The notes beneath the pieces are model-generated. The model was not told the DNA's origin. It worked only from the letters and a program-made list of their open reading frames with translations, and made no database searches. Below are positions 38,893 to 49,032 of a DNA stretch of 64,000 nucleotides, piece after piece (position 1 is the stretch's first letter; each line of letters starts with the position of its first letter). A program made the position numbers and the translations under genes. The DNA comes from an uncultured Hyphomonadaceae bacterium (GTDB taxonomy: Bacteria; Pseudomonadota; Alphaproteobacteria; Caulobacterales; Maricaulaceae), in assembly GCA_913058335.1 (NCBI GenBank), contig CAJXPX010000008.1, forward strand, positions 62,001-126,000. The letters run 5' to 3'.

Positions 38893-39984
38893 ATGAGTGC
38901 ACCCTTTCCAACATTTTCCCTGTCTGACCTCGACAGCCGCGCGCGCCGTATTTTCCGGGATATTGTCGAGAGCTATCTGGAAACAGGCCTGCCCGTCGGA
39001 TCTAAAACACTCGCCCTTTCAAGCGGCCGTTCGCTCTCGCCCGCGACCATCAGAAATACTATGGCAGAGCTTTCCCGTTTTGGCCTGCTCGCGGCGCCGC
39101 ATGTCAGTGCGGGACGAGTGCCGACGCAAGCCGGGCTTCGGCTCTTTGTTGATGGGCTATTGGAAATTGGGGATTTGGGGGGTGACGAACGGCAAAGGCT
39201 TGAAACCCGGCTCTCTGGAGTAGAGCAATCCCCGGATCATTTTCTGGAACAGACAAGCGGAATGCTCGCCGGACTGGCGGGCGGCGCGGGGCTGGTCCTA
39301 AGCCCCTCTGCCGCACCAGGCTCTCCCCCTTTGCGCCATGTCGAATTTGTCGCCTTGGATGACGGTCAGGCGCTGGTCGTACTTGTTTATACGGACGGAC
39401 GAATTGAAAACCGACTAATGCCAAGGCCCGAAGGGCTTCTGCCGGCTTCTTTGGAACGTGCCGGCAACTTTTTGTCTGCCCGATTAAAGGGCCGCCGACT
39501 CGAAGAAGCGCGTGCCGATATATTGGAAGAAATGGAAACTGGTCAGGCCCAAATCGACGTCGCAGCCGAAGGCCTTATCAAACAAGGCCTCGCCGAATGG
39601 TCGGGGAGCGCTGAGGCAACTGACAATAAACGTGCCTTAATTGTGCGCGGACGGGCACAACTCCTTGACAATTTGGAAGCGCAAACCGATTTGGAGCGCA
39701 TCCGTCTCTTATTCGAAGATTTGGAACGTAAGGAAGAGCTGATAGCGCTTCTGGACCGAACTGAAGAAGCAGATGGTGTGAAGATTTTTATCGGCACGGA
39801 GAATCCTTTATTCTCCTTGTCGGGATCGAGCCTTGTGATCGCGCCATACCGCGATGCGGCTCAGAATATATTAGGGGCGGTGGGCGTGATTGGTCCGACC
39901 CGCCTGAATTACGCGCGGGTTATCCCAATGGTGGATTATACCGCACAATTGGTGGGGCGCAGGCTCGACCCGAATGCAAGATAA
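38893..39984 (+). CDS. hrcA: Heat-inducible transcriptional repressor HrcA
   Basis: LDSRARRIFRDIVESYLETGLPVGSKTLALSSGRSLSPATIRNTMAELSRFGLLAAPHVSAGRVPTQAGLRLFVD; upstream of grpE. Confidence 0.94.
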   Translation: MSAPFPTFSLSDLDSRARRIFRDIVESYLETGLPVGSKTLALSSGRSLSPATIRNTMAELSRFGLLAAPHVSAGRVPTQAGLRLFVDGLLEIGDLGGDERQRLETRLSGVEQSPDHFLEQTSGMLAGLAGGAGLVLSPSAAPGSPPLRHVEFVALDDGQALVVLVYTDGRIENRLMPRPEGLLPASLERAGNFLSARLKGRRLEEARADILEEMETGQAQIDVAAEGLIKQGLAEWSGSAEATDNKRALIVRGRAQLLDNLEAQTDLERIRLLFEDLERKEELIALLDRTEEADGVKIFIGTENPLFSLSGSSLVIAPYRDAAQNILGAVGVIGPTRLNYARVIPMVDYTAQLVGRRLDPNAR

Positions 39985-39996
39985 AGAGAGATAGCT

Positions 39997-40734
39997 ATGT
40001 CCGACCCGAAAAAACCGACTATGCCGAATGTTAAAGGTATGGATGACTTTCCCAGCGATTCCGAATTGGATGCCCTACAAGCCGAAATAGAAAAGGCTAA
40101 AAAAGGCATGGACGAGCATAAAGTCTCGCTAGGCGAAACAAGCCTCGGCGCAAATGCAGCAGCAGCGGCAAAAGCGGATTTCGCGGCGGATCGCGCGGCA
40201 GAAGGCGAGGCCTCCGCTGAATTTGACGCCGCCGCCCCCGATGCCGGCGCTGCCGCCATTGCCCGCATTCAGGAACTCGAAGCTGAAATCGCTACTATAA
40301 AAGACCAATCCCTTCGCGCTCTTGCAGACGCTGAAAACACCAAGCGCCGCGCAGAACGGGAAGTCACAGCCGCCAAGACTTTCGGCATTGAGAAATTTGC
40401 GCAAGACATGTTGTCGGTTCACGACAACCTTTCCCGCGCCTTATTGACACTTGAAGGGACAGACCAAGCCGATCTGGGCGAAAATGCCAAAAACCTTGTG
40501 GCCGGAATCGAATTGACAGAAAAAGACCTGATCATGGTGCTGTCCCGTCACGGCGTAAAACCCGTTGCAGGAGTTGGGTCCAAATTTGATCCCAATGTCC
40601 ATCAGGCGGTCGCCAATATTCCCTCCTCCGAAGAAAAAGGCCATGTCGCCACGGTTATGCAAACCGGCTTTAAACTTGGCGACCGCACTTTGCGGGCCGC
40701 TATGGTCGCCGTAAGTACGGGGTCAGTCGCGTAG
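39997..40734 (+). CDS. grpE: Nucleotide exchange factor GrpE
   Basis: ALADAENTKRRAEREVTAAKTFGIEKFAQDMLSVHDNLSRAL...FDPNVHQAVANIPSSEEKGHVATVMQTGFKLGDRTLRAAMVAVS. Confidence 0.95.
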   Translation: MSDPKKPTMPNVKGMDDFPSDSELDALQAEIEKAKKGMDEHKVSLGETSLGANAAAAAKADFAADRAAEGEASAEFDAAAPDAGAAAIARIQELEAEIATIKDQSLRALADAENTKRRAEREVTAAKTFGIEKFAQDMLSVHDNLSRALLTLEGTDQADLGENAKNLVAGIELTEKDLIMVLSRHGVKPVAGVGSKFDPNVHQAVANIPSSEEKGHVATVMQTGFKLGDRTLRAAMVAVSTGSVA

Positions 40735-40779
40735 CGCAGCTTATGACCAAAATCATTTTACCTCAGAGGAGATTGGGAC

Positions 40780-41616
40780 ATGCCCGAACTCCCTGAGGTG
40801 GAAACTGTGCGCCGCGGTCTTGCACCCGTAATGGAGGGGGCCGTCTTTCAAACGGTTACGCTGAACCGTCCAGACTTACGTTTTCCTTTTGACCCCAACT
40901 TTATTGCCCGCATACAAGGTCAGCGCCTCATAAAACTTACCCGCCGCGCCAAATTTCTTCAGGCCGAACTGTCCAGTGGAGAACGGCTTTTTATGCATCT
41001 GGGCATGAGCGGGCGTTTCATTATTGACCATTCTTCGACAGCTCAGTTTGTAAATGAGCACAAAGCCGACCCCAAACATCATCATGTTGTTTTCACCATG
41101 GAAAATGGCGCAGTCATTACCTTTAACGACCCCCGCCGTTTCGGGTTTATGGAACTGGCGGCCAAGGACGCAGCTTACCGTCTTGACCATATCGGGCCGG
41201 AACCTCTCTCCAATAGCTTTAATGGTCCCGTCCTAAGAAAAGCCCTTCGCGGCAAAAAATCCAAAATCAAAGCTGCCTTACTGGATCAGCGAATAGTCGC
41301 CGGTCTCGGCAATATATATGTCTGTGAGGCCTTGTTCCGAACAGGCGTCTCGCCGCGCCGCGCCGCAGGGCGACTCAAAGTCGCAGAAACAGACGCTCTT
41401 GCGCGGAACATCAAGGCCGTTCTGACCGAGGCCATAGAAGCCGGAGGTAGTTCGCTGCGCGATTTCTCCAATACAGATGGCAAGCTCGGCTATTTTCAGC
41501 ATAATTTCGATGTTTACGGGCGCGAAGGTCAGGCCTGCCCTATTTGCGCCGACCCGATACAACGCCTTGTCCAAAGTGGCCGGAGCAGCTTTTTTTGCCG
41601 GGTCTGTCAAACCTGA
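40780..41616 (+). CDS. mutM: Formamidopyrimidine-DNA glycosylase
   Basis: MPELPEVETVRRGLAPVMEG; C-terminal zinc finger CPICADPIQRLVQSGRSSFFCRVCQ. Confidence 0.96.
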   Translation: MPELPEVETVRRGLAPVMEGAVFQTVTLNRPDLRFPFDPNFIARIQGQRLIKLTRRAKFLQAELSSGERLFMHLGMSGRFIIDHSSTAQFVNEHKADPKHHHVVFTMENGAVITFNDPRRFGFMELAAKDAAYRLDHIGPEPLSNSFNGPVLRKALRGKKSKIKAALLDQRIVAGLGNIYVCEALFRTGVSPRRAAGRLKVAETDALARNIKAVLTEAIEAGGSSLRDFSNTDGKLGYFQHNFDVYGREGQACPICADPIQRLVQSGRSSFFCRVCQT

Positions 41617-41718
41617 AACTAAGCGGAGAAAGGGGAACATGCCTTGCCAGCCTTGTCCTGACTGCGTTACAAGCCGTCCACATTGGCGGGCAATCCCCCC
41701 GAAAACGAGAGAGAGTTT

Positions 41719-42495
41719 ATGGCTTATAAATTGATTGATCTGACACGTGACGGCGGAGTTGCCATCATCCAACTGGACAGACCCAAGGCGCTAAATGCCC
41801 TAAATACCGAAATGATGAGCGAAGTTGCAGACGCGCTTACGACGTTAGAGGCAGATGACGGAATTGGTTGTGTGATCTTGACGGGTTCCGAGAAAGCCTT
41901 TGCCGCCGGCGCCGACATCAAAGAAATGTCAGACAATAATTATCTGTCGATCTACAAAAATGACCCGTTTGAAGAAAATCACTGCTCCATTGAACGCTTT
42001 CGCAAGCCGATTATTGCTGCGGTCGCAGGATATGCACTGGGTGGGGGCTGCGAAATTGCCATGATGTGTGATTTCATCATCGCCGCAGATAATGCCAAAT
42101 TCGGCCAACCGGAAATCAATCTCGGCGTAATGCCGGGCATTGGGGGCACGCAGCGCCTGATGCGCGCTGTCGGCAAAGCCAAAGCGATGGATATGTGCCT
42201 GACAGGCCGGATGATGCCCGCCGAAGAAGCCGAGCGCGCCGGACTGGTTAGCCGCATCGTCAAGCTCGACGATCTGATGAGCACCGCCAAAGAAGCCGCG
42301 TCAAAAATCGCCAATCAGAGTCAACCAGTCGCCATGATCACCAAAGAAACGGTCAATGCAGGATTTAACATGACGCTGGATCAGGGCATTCGCTTTGAGC
42401 GCCGCCTCTTCCAGAGCCTGTTCACAACGCAAGACCAGAAAGAAGGCATGGCCGCCTTCATTGAAAAGCGGAAACCGCATTTCAAAAACAAATAG
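41719..42495 (+). CDS. Enoyl-CoA hydratase
   Basis: IIQLDRPKALNALNTEMM, GSEKAFAAGADIKEM, ALGGGCEIAMMCDFIIAADNAKFGQPEINLGVMPGIGGTQRL. Confidence 0.93.
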   Translation: MAYKLIDLTRDGGVAIIQLDRPKALNALNTEMMSEVADALTTLEADDGIGCVILTGSEKAFAAGADIKEMSDNNYLSIYKNDPFEENHCSIERFRKPIIAAVAGYALGGGCEIAMMCDFIIAADNAKFGQPEINLGVMPGIGGTQRLMRAVGKAKAMDMCLTGRMMPAEEAERAGLVSRIVKLDDLMSTAKEAASKIANQSQPVAMITKETVNAGFNMTLDQGIRFERRLFQSLFTTQDQKEGMAAFIEKRKPHFKNK

Positions 42496-42635
42496 ACGTC
42501 TCAATATTGCGCTGAGTCCCGCATTCTCTGCGATTGTAGAGTTGACGGGGCGAAAATCGGCGCGTATAGGCGGCGCTTGAAATTCGGATGGATCAAAGGA
42601 TCCGTCCTTTTACGATATGTATATAGAGGAATAAC

Positions 42636-42899
42636 ATGGCAAATACGTCATCTGCCAAGAAGAACGTCCGTAAAATGGCTCGTAAGACTGAGGTGAACCG
42701 CACCCGTCGTAGCCAAGTCCGGACATTTTTACGCCGCGTTGAAGACGCCATCACGGCCGGGGATAAGTCTGCCGCAAGTGACGCGCTTAAAAAGGCCGAA
42801 CCGGCCTTGATGCGGGCTGTCAATCGCGGTGTCTTTCACAAAAACACTGCGGCACGAAAAATTTCTCGTTTGAACAAGCGCGTCAAAGCCATCGGCTAA
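42636..42899 (+). CDS. rpsT: 30S ribosomal protein S20
   Basis: [39 protein letters not shown]...[22 protein letters not shown]. Confidence 0.96.
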   Translation: MANTSSAKKNVRKMARKTEVNRTRRSQVRTFLRRVEDAITAGDKSAASDALKKAEPALMRAVNRGVFHKNTAARKISRLNKRVKAIG

Positions 42900-42958
42900 A
42901 ACCGTTTCGAAGCGTTGTCTTACTGACGCAGCGCTTTAGGATTAAAGTATTATCAGAG

Positions 42959-42982
42959 ACCGGGCGTCGCCCGGTTTTTTTT
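42959..42982 (+). terminator. Rho-independent terminator after rpsT
   Basis: ACCGGGC-GTC-GCCCGGTTTTTTTT. Confidence 0.85.
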
Positions 42983-43364
42983 GTGCCTGACTGTGTTGCC
43001 CCCGCAAATTTCTTTCTCTTATCACTACGACCTCTTTGACAGCATTGAACTCTAAAATTAGGGCGCTGAATTTTGCGGCTGAAAAAAATTTTAAGAAATA
43101 TGAATTTTTTGCAACGCCACCGTTTTGAGATTCTTACGTTTTTTTGAGTCAACAGAAAAGGCATAAAGAATCAGGACTTTTCGCCGTTGACGGGAGCGAA
43201 AAGAGTCGGTTTATTAGAGAGGTCAGCAACCTAGGGGGGGAGCTGGCCGTCGAGGGAGTTCTGGACGGAGAAGGTGGATACTTTCCCGGTTGGATCCATA
43301 AAATAGTTAGAATAATCAAGGGTTTAGTCAATTTACCCTCTGGGTTCGTGCGGAGTAAATTTCA

Positions 43365-44912
43365 ATGCAAGATGCAAAAGTCAGTCCTAAATTGTCGACT
43401 GTTTCCAGTCAGAGCACGGCGCCTGATCTTTATACGGGAGAGCCGCCATTGAAGAGCGCAAACAATACCTGGGCAAAAGTCAAAACTGACTTGGGCTATG
43501 CGCTTGGGCCCAATGTTCATCGCTCTTGGACAGGTCAGCTCCGCGTCAGTCAGGCCAATGAGCGCATTGTTACGCTTGCGGCGCCGTCGCGTTTTATTGC
43601 CTCTAAAATTGAATCAAATTACGCAGATACCGTTCGCCGGCTTTGGAAGAAATATGATATGGTCGCCCCGCCGCGCGATATCATCTTTTCCGCAGCCACT
43701 GAACGCGCGGCACAACCTCGCGAGCAGGACAAAAATCAGTCTGGACGCAAAACGGGCGGTCCCGTGCCGCCTCTCGCCCCTGTGAGTCCGGCCTCCCGGG
43801 CCAACCGGGCGGCTTCAAAGCCGAGCGGAGATGTTGTCGGTTTCGATAACCCGCAATCTGTTCGGGCTGATAACCCGCGCGATCGCTTTACCTTTGATAA
43901 TTTCGTCGTCGGCGCGTCAAATGAGCTAGCTTTTGCGGTGGCGCGTCAAATCGCATCCTGCCGCGCCGCACAATATAATCCTATCGTTATTCACGGCGCG
44001 AACGGCATGGGTAAAACCCATTTGTTACATGCCATTCAAGACGCGATCACAGAATCAGAACCCAATTATCGGGTGAAGCTGATTTCTTCCGAAAACTTTG
44101 TATCCGCTTTTGTGTCTTCCGTTCGCGGCGGAGGCCGGGACGCAATCGAAGGCTTTAAGGCGAGCCTGCGTGATGTCGACCTTCTGATTATTGATGACGC
44201 CCATTTTATTGCCGATAAACCAGGCTCTCAAGAAGAGCTGCTTCACACTTTAGTCAGCCTTGTCGCCCAAGGCCGTCAGATTTTGATCGCGGCTGATCGA
44301 CATCCTGATAAAATTGAAAAAGCCTCGGATCGTCTAAAGTCTTATCTTTCTTCTGGTCTGGTCTGCCGCATTGGCGCCGCTGATTACGAATTACGTCTGC
44401 GCATTTTGGACCGCCTCATTCAGCGCCGCCGCGCTTCCGGTAATCCGGGCCTTGCCATTCCGCAAAATGCCCGCGATCACCTAGCGGCCCGTATGAATGC
44501 GACGCCGCGCGACCTCGAAGGAGCATTTAACCAGATTGTCGCGCAAAGCGAATTTCTCGGAACGCCCATTACGCTCGAAACCGTGCAAGAGACGCTGTCA
44601 GATTCACGCTATATGGCCGGACAGCGCCTGACTGTGGACCGGATTCAACGTGCCGTCTGTGAAGAGTTCAATGTCACACTAACCGATATGACATCCAAAC
44701 GACGCGCGCGGGTCATTGCGCGGCCTCGCCAAGTGGCAATGTATTTGTCTAAAAAGCTGACCAAACGTTCGCTTCCGGATATTGGCCGCCGCTTTGGCGG
44801 ACGGGATCACACCACTGTAATGCACGCGGTCAAACGTATTGACGAGCTTCGTGCCGCGGATGCGGAGTTTAATTCTCAGATTGAAACCGTTGAAGGTGTT
44901 TTGAAGGCTTAA
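43365..44912 (+). CDS. dnaA: Chromosomal replication initiator protein DnaA
   Basis: FTFDNFVVGASNELAFAVARQIA, IHGANGMGKTHLLHAI, DLLIIDDAHFIADK, C-terminal GRRFGGRDHTTVMHAVKRI. Confidence 0.96.
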   Translation: MQDAKVSPKLSTVSSQSTAPDLYTGEPPLKSANNTWAKVKTDLGYALGPNVHRSWTGQLRVSQANERIVTLAAPSRFIASKIESNYADTVRRLWKKYDMVAPPRDIIFSAATERAAQPREQDKNQSGRKTGGPVPPLAPVSPASRANRAASKPSGDVVGFDNPQSVRADNPRDRFTFDNFVVGASNELAFAVARQIASCRAAQYNPIVIHGANGMGKTHLLHAIQDAITESEPNYRVKLISSENFVSAFVSSVRGGGRDAIEGFKASLRDVDLLIIDDAHFIADKPGSQEELLHTLVSLVAQGRQILIAADRHPDKIEKASDRLKSYLSSGLVCRIGAADYELRLRILDRLIQRRRASGNPGLAIPQNARDHLAARMNATPRDLEGAFNQIVAQSEFLGTPITLETVQETLSDSRYMAGQRLTVDRIQRAVCEEFNVTLTDMTSKRRARVIARPRQVAMYLSKKLTKRSLPDIGRRFGGRDHTTVMHAVKRIDELRAADAEFNSQIETVEGVLKA

Positions 44913-45028
44913 TGGGGCATACCCCCTAGGTGGATAAGACCAACACCCCTATACTCATTACATCCTGACAGGAGAGCGCCTTCTAACTGGGCACTAAAGG
45001 GGGGACAGGGGTCAGGGTTAGGGTTATC

Positions 45029-46453
45029 ATGAAACATCCAAAAAAAGTCCTCGCCTTTACGCTTTTATTAGGGGCGGTGCTTTTTGCGGCTTACCACACA
45101 TATAAACCTTTACCGGACGGTCTTGCCTATTCCGGTCAGACGTTCCCGGCTCAGGACGTGACCTTTCTGGGAGACAATACGTGGATAGATTCAGCGGGAG
45201 TTCGGCAGCTTGATCAGGAGGTTTTTGATTCTGTCTTTGACCTCATAAGTGGGGCCCGAAACCTTGTTGTTTTGGACATGTTTTTATTCAATGACTTTCA
45301 AGGCCCCCAGCCGGAGACGCATCGGCTTTTATCTTCGGAGCTGACCTCCGCACTGATAAAGCAAAAGGCGGCCTATCCAGATATTCAGATTGTCGTCATT
45401 ACCGATCCTCTCAATACAATTTACGGAGGATTGGAGTCGGAATATTTTGAAAGCATGCGGAAGGCTGGAATTGATGTCGTGGTGACGGGTCTCGCCTCAT
45501 TGCGCGACAGTAATCCGGCCTATTCCTGGTATTGGCGACTTTTCGTTCAACCCTTTGGCAATAGTGAGCGAGGATTTCTTCCAAATCCGTTGGGGCAAAA
45601 AGGCCGTGTAAGCGCGCGTAGCTATCTTGAACTCGCAAACTTTAAAGCCAATCATAGAAAAACCATCCTTGCTGACACGCCGTCCGGTTATGCCGGTCTT
45701 GTGACCTCCGCCAACCCCCATGACGGCAGTAGCGCACACCGAAACACGGCTATCCGGTTTACCGGGGGCGCCGCTATTGATTTGCTGAAAACTGAAAATG
45801 CGGTCTTGGCTTTATCGGGGCATTCCCAAATTGCTTTGCCCTCAGTAAAGATCGAAGACACGTCTGATATTTACGTTCAGATTGTCACCGAGCGTGCGAT
45901 CAAAACCTCGGTCCTGAGCCACATTGAAGCCGCCGGGACGGGCGACAAATTGGACTTGATGATGTTTTATCTTTCAGAAAGCGACATTATTGACGCTCTC
46001 ATTGCCGCCAAAGACCGGGGCGCAGCCATACGCATATTGTTGGACCCCAATAAAGATGCGTTCGGCCACGAAAAAGATGGCGTCCCTAACCGTCCTGTTG
46101 CTGATATTCTGGACAGTCAGGGCTTAAGGGTTCGTTGGGCGAATGTAAAAGGTGAACAATCTCACACCAAAATGCTGATGGTCACGAAAGGCACTGGAGA
46201 GTCGGTAATCATTGCAGGCTCGGCCAATTATACCCGTCGAAATCTGGACAACCTTAATTTAGAAACCAATGTGGTCGTGACCGGGCCTGTCAGGGCCGAG
46301 GTGTTTAGAGATGCGCAAACCTATTTTGATATTTCTTGGAATAATACCGATGGCCGCAACTATAGCCTGCCTTACAGCGCTTATGCCGATGATAGCCTCT
46401 TCTTGCGACTGAAGTCGGAGTTTATGGAAAGCAGCGGTATCAGCACGTTTTAA
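45029..46453 (+). CDS. Phospholipase D-like protein
   Basis: HKD-type motifs NHRKTILADTPSGYAGLVTSANPHDGSSAH and QSHTKMLMVTKGTGESVIIAGSANYTRRNLDNLNLETN; N-terminal membrane anchor. Confidence 0.88.
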   Translation: MKHPKKVLAFTLLLGAVLFAAYHTYKPLPDGLAYSGQTFPAQDVTFLGDNTWIDSAGVRQLDQEVFDSVFDLISGARNLVVLDMFLFNDFQGPQPETHRLLSSELTSALIKQKAAYPDIQIVVITDPLNTIYGGLESEYFESMRKAGIDVVVTGLASLRDSNPAYSWYWRLFVQPFGNSERGFLPNPLGQKGRVSARSYLELANFKANHRKTILADTPSGYAGLVTSANPHDGSSAHRNTAIRFTGGAAIDLLKTENAVLALSGHSQIALPSVKIEDTSDIYVQIVTERAIKTSVLSHIEAAGTGDKLDLMMFYLSESDIIDALIAAKDRGAAIRILLDPNKDAFGHEKDGVPNRPVADILDSQGLRVRWANVKGEQSHTKMLMVTKGTGESVIIAGSANYTRRNLDNLNLETNVVVTGPVRAEVFRDAQTYFDISWNNTDGRNYSLPYSAYADDSLFLRLKSEFMESSGISTF

Positions 46454-46659
46454 AGCTCTGCTTTAGGAAAATATCAAGTGATTCACTTTGGCATGGACTG
46501 AAATAGCTTTCTCATGTGGCAAATTTCTCGCTCACTCTCACGGCTTTCCCTCTTGCCTCTGACCCAAGCATGATTATGGTTAGCTTCCACGTTTTTGGGA
46601 GGGCTTAATCACCTTTCCCATATGACAATTTGAATGCCAATAAGAATGGAACACCGCAG

Positions 46660-47763
46660 ATGAAACTGTCCATTGAACGCAGCGCCCTGATGAAGGCCCT
46701 CGGCCATGTCCAGAATGTTGTGGAGCGCCGTAACACAATCCCCATTCTGTCCAATGTCCTGATGACCGCCGAAGGCGACAAAGTGAACATGGTCGCAACC
46801 GATCTTGATATCGAAATGTCAGAATCGACAGAGGCCGAGATCAGCCAACCCGGCCAAATCACAGCCCCCGCCCATACGCTTTATGATATTGTCCGCAAGC
46901 TGTCAGACGGAGCGCAAGTTGTTTTGCAGATCAATAGTGACGACCGGCTGGATGTCGATGCCGGGCGCGCGCATTTCACATTGCCGCTCTTGCCGTCCGG
47001 AGATTTTCCAAAAATGACGGCAGAAGGATTTACCCATGAATTCGTCTTGCCCGCCAAAGCCCTTTTGCGCTTAATTGACAAGACCAAATTTGCGATTTCG
47101 ACTGAAGAGACCCGCTATTACCTCAACGGTATTTACATGCACGCCAATGCGGGCAAGTTACGCTGCGTTGCGACCGATGGACATCGGCTGGCTCTGGCCG
47201 AAGCTGACCTTCCCTCGGGCGCAGACGGCCTTCCGGGTGTCATTATCCCCCGCAAAACAGTCGCAGAAATCCGCCGCCTGATTGACGGGTCTGATGCGGA
47301 TGTCGCTGTGAGCGTCTCGGAAGCCAAAATTCGCTTCACAACCGGAAATGCTGTTCTGACCTCTAAATTGATCGACGGAACCTTCCCCGATTATGAACGG
47401 GTCATTCCAAAAAATAACCCGAAAGAACTGACTATAGACAATAAAGTCTTTGCTGATGCCGTTGACCGCGTTTCCACCATCTCGGCGGAAAAATCCCGAT
47501 CCATTAAAATGGGGCTTGCCGATGATAATCTCGCTCTGACAGTGAACAATCCGGAATCAGGTCACGCCCGTGAAGAGCTTCGGGTTGATTATAGCGAAGA
47601 AGCGCTTGAAATCGGCTTTAACGCGAAATACCTTCTGGATGTGACCACTCAGATCGAAGGACGTGACGCGACGTTTTTCCTCGACAGCCCCGCCAGCCCG
47701 GCGCTCGTCAAGGATAGCGAAGATCCGGACGCTCTTTTTGTACTGATGCCGCTTCGCGTTTAG
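46660..47763 (+). CDS. dnaN: DNA polymerase III subunit beta (sliding clamp)
   Basis: MKLSIERSALMKALGHVQNVVERRNTIPILSNVLM; ends ...LFVLMPLRV. Confidence 0.96.
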   Translation: MKLSIERSALMKALGHVQNVVERRNTIPILSNVLMTAEGDKVNMVATDLDIEMSESTEAEISQPGQITAPAHTLYDIVRKLSDGAQVVLQINSDDRLDVDAGRAHFTLPLLPSGDFPKMTAEGFTHEFVLPAKALLRLIDKTKFAISTEETRYYLNGIYMHANAGKLRCVATDGHRLALAEADLPSGADGLPGVIIPRKTVAEIRRLIDGSDADVAVSVSEAKIRFTTGNAVLTSKLIDGTFPDYERVIPKNNPKELTIDNKVFADAVDRVSTISAEKSRSIKMGLADDNLALTVNNPESGHAREELRVDYSEEALEIGFNAKYLLDVTTQIEGRDATFFLDSPASPALVKDSEDPDALFVLMPLRV

Positions 47764-47795
47764 GATTTGAGGGCTATTTATCTTATAGGTGACGT

Positions 47796-48899
47796 GTGAG
47801 CTACATCGCGTCTCTACGCCTCTCTGATTTTCGAAACTATGCCGCGCTGGATGTCGGTTTCGGGCCGGAGCCTATTGTGCTTTACGGCCCGAACGGATCC
47901 GGGAAAACCAACCTCCTCGAAGCCCTTTCTTTTTTGTCGCCCGGGCGGGGAATGCGTCGCGCCAAAGTAACGGATATTGCCCGCCGGAATGACGGCAAGC
48001 AAGCTCCGGCCTGGGGCGTAAATGTCATCTTGGAAGATGACACCCGCATTAATATCGGTCAGGTGCCGGAATATCCCGGACGTCGCCTCGTCAAGATTGA
48101 TGGCAGCAGCGCTACAGGCACTCAGCTGGCAGAGCTACTTAGTTTAATGTGGTTGACCCCGGCGCAAGACCGTCTTTTTACCGGCCCCGCCGGAGACAGG
48201 CGAAAGTTTCTGGACCGATTTGTGATGGCGCATGTTCCAGATCATGGCTTGACCAGTTCCCGCTATGAAAAGGCCCGCTCGGAGCGCAATCGACTTTTAT
48301 CAGATCAGATTAACGACCCGCGTTGGTTTGAGGCGTTAGAAACCGATCTGGCTCATCACGGCGCTCGAATTGCTCAGGCCAGAGCTCTGACTTTAACAGC
48401 GCTACAAGATGAAATCGCGGGGCGCGACTCTGTTTTTCCCAAAGCCGGACTGGCACTCGACGGAGACTATGAAGCGGCGATTTTAGCGGGGCAAACTCTT
48501 GAAGAAGTGGAAGAGAATCTCCGTCAAGCCCTGAGGGATGGCCGAAGCCTTGCCAAACGGTCGGGACGCACTCTGATCGGCCCGCATAGATCCGATTTGA
48601 AAGTCACCCATATCGCCAAATCCATGCCGGCTGAAGACTGCTCTACCGGAGAGCAAAAAGCGCTCCTGATAGGATTGATGCTCGCGCAAGCCCGGTCTCG
48701 ACAAGGCCGAAACCCTATTCTGCTTTTGGACGAGGTCGCCGCACATCTGGACGAAGGCCGCCGAGCTGCGTTGATAGAAGAGTTACTCGCCCTAGACACG
48801 CAGCTTTTTATGACCGGCACAGACCGACATTTGTTTGAGGCGTTTCAAGGGCGCGCCCAAATGTTCGAGGTTTGTCAGGGCAAAGTGAAACAAAATTAA
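47796..48899 (+). CDS. recF: DNA replication/repair protein RecF
   Basis: LRLSDFRNYAALDVGFGPEPIVLYGPNGSGKTNLLEALSFLSPGRGMRRA; STGEQKALLIGLMLAQA; LLLDEVAAHLDEGRRAAL. GTG start. Confidence 0.95.
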   Translation: MSYIASLRLSDFRNYAALDVGFGPEPIVLYGPNGSGKTNLLEALSFLSPGRGMRRAKVTDIARRNDGKQAPAWGVNVILEDDTRINIGQVPEYPGRRLVKIDGSSATGTQLAELLSLMWLTPAQDRLFTGPAGDRRKFLDRFVMAHVPDHGLTSSRYEKARSERNRLLSDQINDPRWFEALETDLAHHGARIAQARALTLTALQDEIAGRDSVFPKAGLALDGDYEAAILAGQTLEEVEENLRQALRDGRSLAKRSGRTLIGPHRSDLKVTHIAKSMPAEDCSTGEQKALLIGLMLAQARSRQGRNPILLLDEVAAHLDEGRRAALIEELLALDTQLFMTGTDRHLFEAFQGRAQMFEVCQGKVKQN

Positions 48900-49032
48900 G
48901 TCAGAATGCCCATTTAAAATAAAAAGCCCTGACACGCGAAGCGTGACAGAGCGTGAACACCGAAACGGGGCGCTTGTTCGGTGTTATCTAACTTAAGCAC
49001 CACTCTGCAAAGAGATGCCTATTCGACTGTAT

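Noticed and set aside
45010-45025. Telomere-like GGGTTAGGGTTA
   Set aside because: Only about two units inside an intergenic region. Probably chance.
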